A stretch of DNA of 37,096 nt from a virus. The translations under genes were made by a program, and so were the position numbers. How positions within the stretch are numbered: the stretch's first letter is position 1; each line of letters begins with the position of its first letter. The stretch lies in the IMG/VR virus record IMGVR_UViG_3300025133_000318, positions 1 to 37,096 of that record; one strand, written 5' to 3'. The notes beneath the pieces are model-generated. The model did not search any database and had not been told where the DNA came from. It saw nothing but the letters and a program-made list of their open reading frames with translations. Below are positions 36,893 through 37,096 of this stretch, piece after piece.

Positions 36893-37096
36893 ATGATTAT
36901 GACAACATTAGATCAGTTATTAGAGCCGACAAAGCCTGTCTCTAAGAGTACTATAGAGAGCAGATCAGCTCCTGTAAGTTTTTCTCCTGTAACGCGGGTT
37001 AATGGGAGCGAGGCAGAGAAGGATAATAATGATGATCATAATAATGATGATAATAATGATCATAATAGGGATTCTAGTGGTAGGTTAGTTAAGGGT
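36893..37096 (+). CDS. terS: Terminase small subunit (5' part, continues at position 1)
   Basis: The start is taken at ATG 36893, five bases after AAAAGG; the in-frame ATG at 36899 is an alternative. The frame reads MIMTTLDQLLEPTKPV, then a Ser/Pro region, then the Asn/Asp/His run (15 codons here) and RDSSGRLVKG at the window edge. It joins in frame to the fragment at 1-443. It is the first gene of the rightward operon under the promoter at 36750-36778. Confidence 0.85.
   Translation, partial: MIMTTLDQLLEPTKPVSKSTIESRSAPVSFSPVTRVNGSEAEKDNNDDHNNDDNNDHNRDSSGRLVKG
36933..37096. repeat. Terminal redundancy of the assembly, right copy
   Basis: Same sequence as 1-176 except for a missing 12-base unit (GATCATAATAAT) in the microsatellite at 37022-37066. 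Confidence 0.95.

Overview
The window is the complete genome of a tailed bacteriophage of podovirus type, opened inside its small-terminase gene. The first 176 bases recur as the last 164 bases, so the true sequence is a circle (or circularly permuted / terminally redundant molecule) of about 36.93 kb. The two copies differ only by a 12-base (4-codon) length change in a GAT/AAT/CAT microsatellite. Three candidate lipoproteins suggest a Gram-negative host. The glycine-rich tail proteins, adenosylcobalamin (class II) ribonucleotide reductase and moderately AT-rich composition resemble marine or aquatic podoviruses, but the host cannot be named from sequence alone. I see no integrase, phage RNA polymerase, tRNA or CRISPR array, so a virulent life style using host RNA polymerase is the simplest reading.

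Rightward (late) arm, 36.75 kb through the junction to 21.5 kb: a strong sigma70-like promoter drives terS, terL, portal, scaffold and major capsid (followed by a hairpin terminator). Next come small virion or assembly genes, a receptor-binding fibre with a Gly-rich tip plus a companion protein, and a cluster of tiny lipoproteins and membrane proteins (probable lysis accessory genes). They are followed by the two tail-tube/connector proteins, a second Gly-rich tail protein, three or four large internal-virion/ejection-type proteins, and a T4-lysozyme-like endolysin.

Leftward (early/middle) arm, 36.09 down to 21.5 kb: a self-contained two-gene cassette of unknown acidic proteins has its own promoter and terminator. 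Then a long operon opens with the antirestriction protein ArdA, about ten small (mostly unknown) genes and a DUF932 protein. It continues with a PD-(D/E)XK nuclease, a T7 gp2.5-like SSB, a T7 gp4-like primase-helicase, a C5 cytosine methyltransferase, a T7-like DNA polymerase, a Cas4/RecB-like Fe-S exonuclease, a RusA resolvase and a class II ribonucleotide reductase. Together these form a T7-style replication, recombination and nucleotide-supply module, preceded by anti-restriction functions.

The most unusual DNA is in the two large non-coding gaps (34.49-35.12 and 36.01-36.89 kb). Two clusters of a 14-base repeat (GTTGCRRYGCACAA, eleven copies) lie upstream of the two leftward transcription units. 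A candidate small RNA with its own promoter and terminator spans one cluster. Also present are a duplicated twin-hairpin terminator block, a 40-bp-stem giant hairpin just before the terminase promoter, and an inverted repeat flanking that promoter. A separate 12-base motif (WAATAAAGGTGY) recurs five times, upstream of or inside leftward genes, and looks like a phage-specific promoter element.
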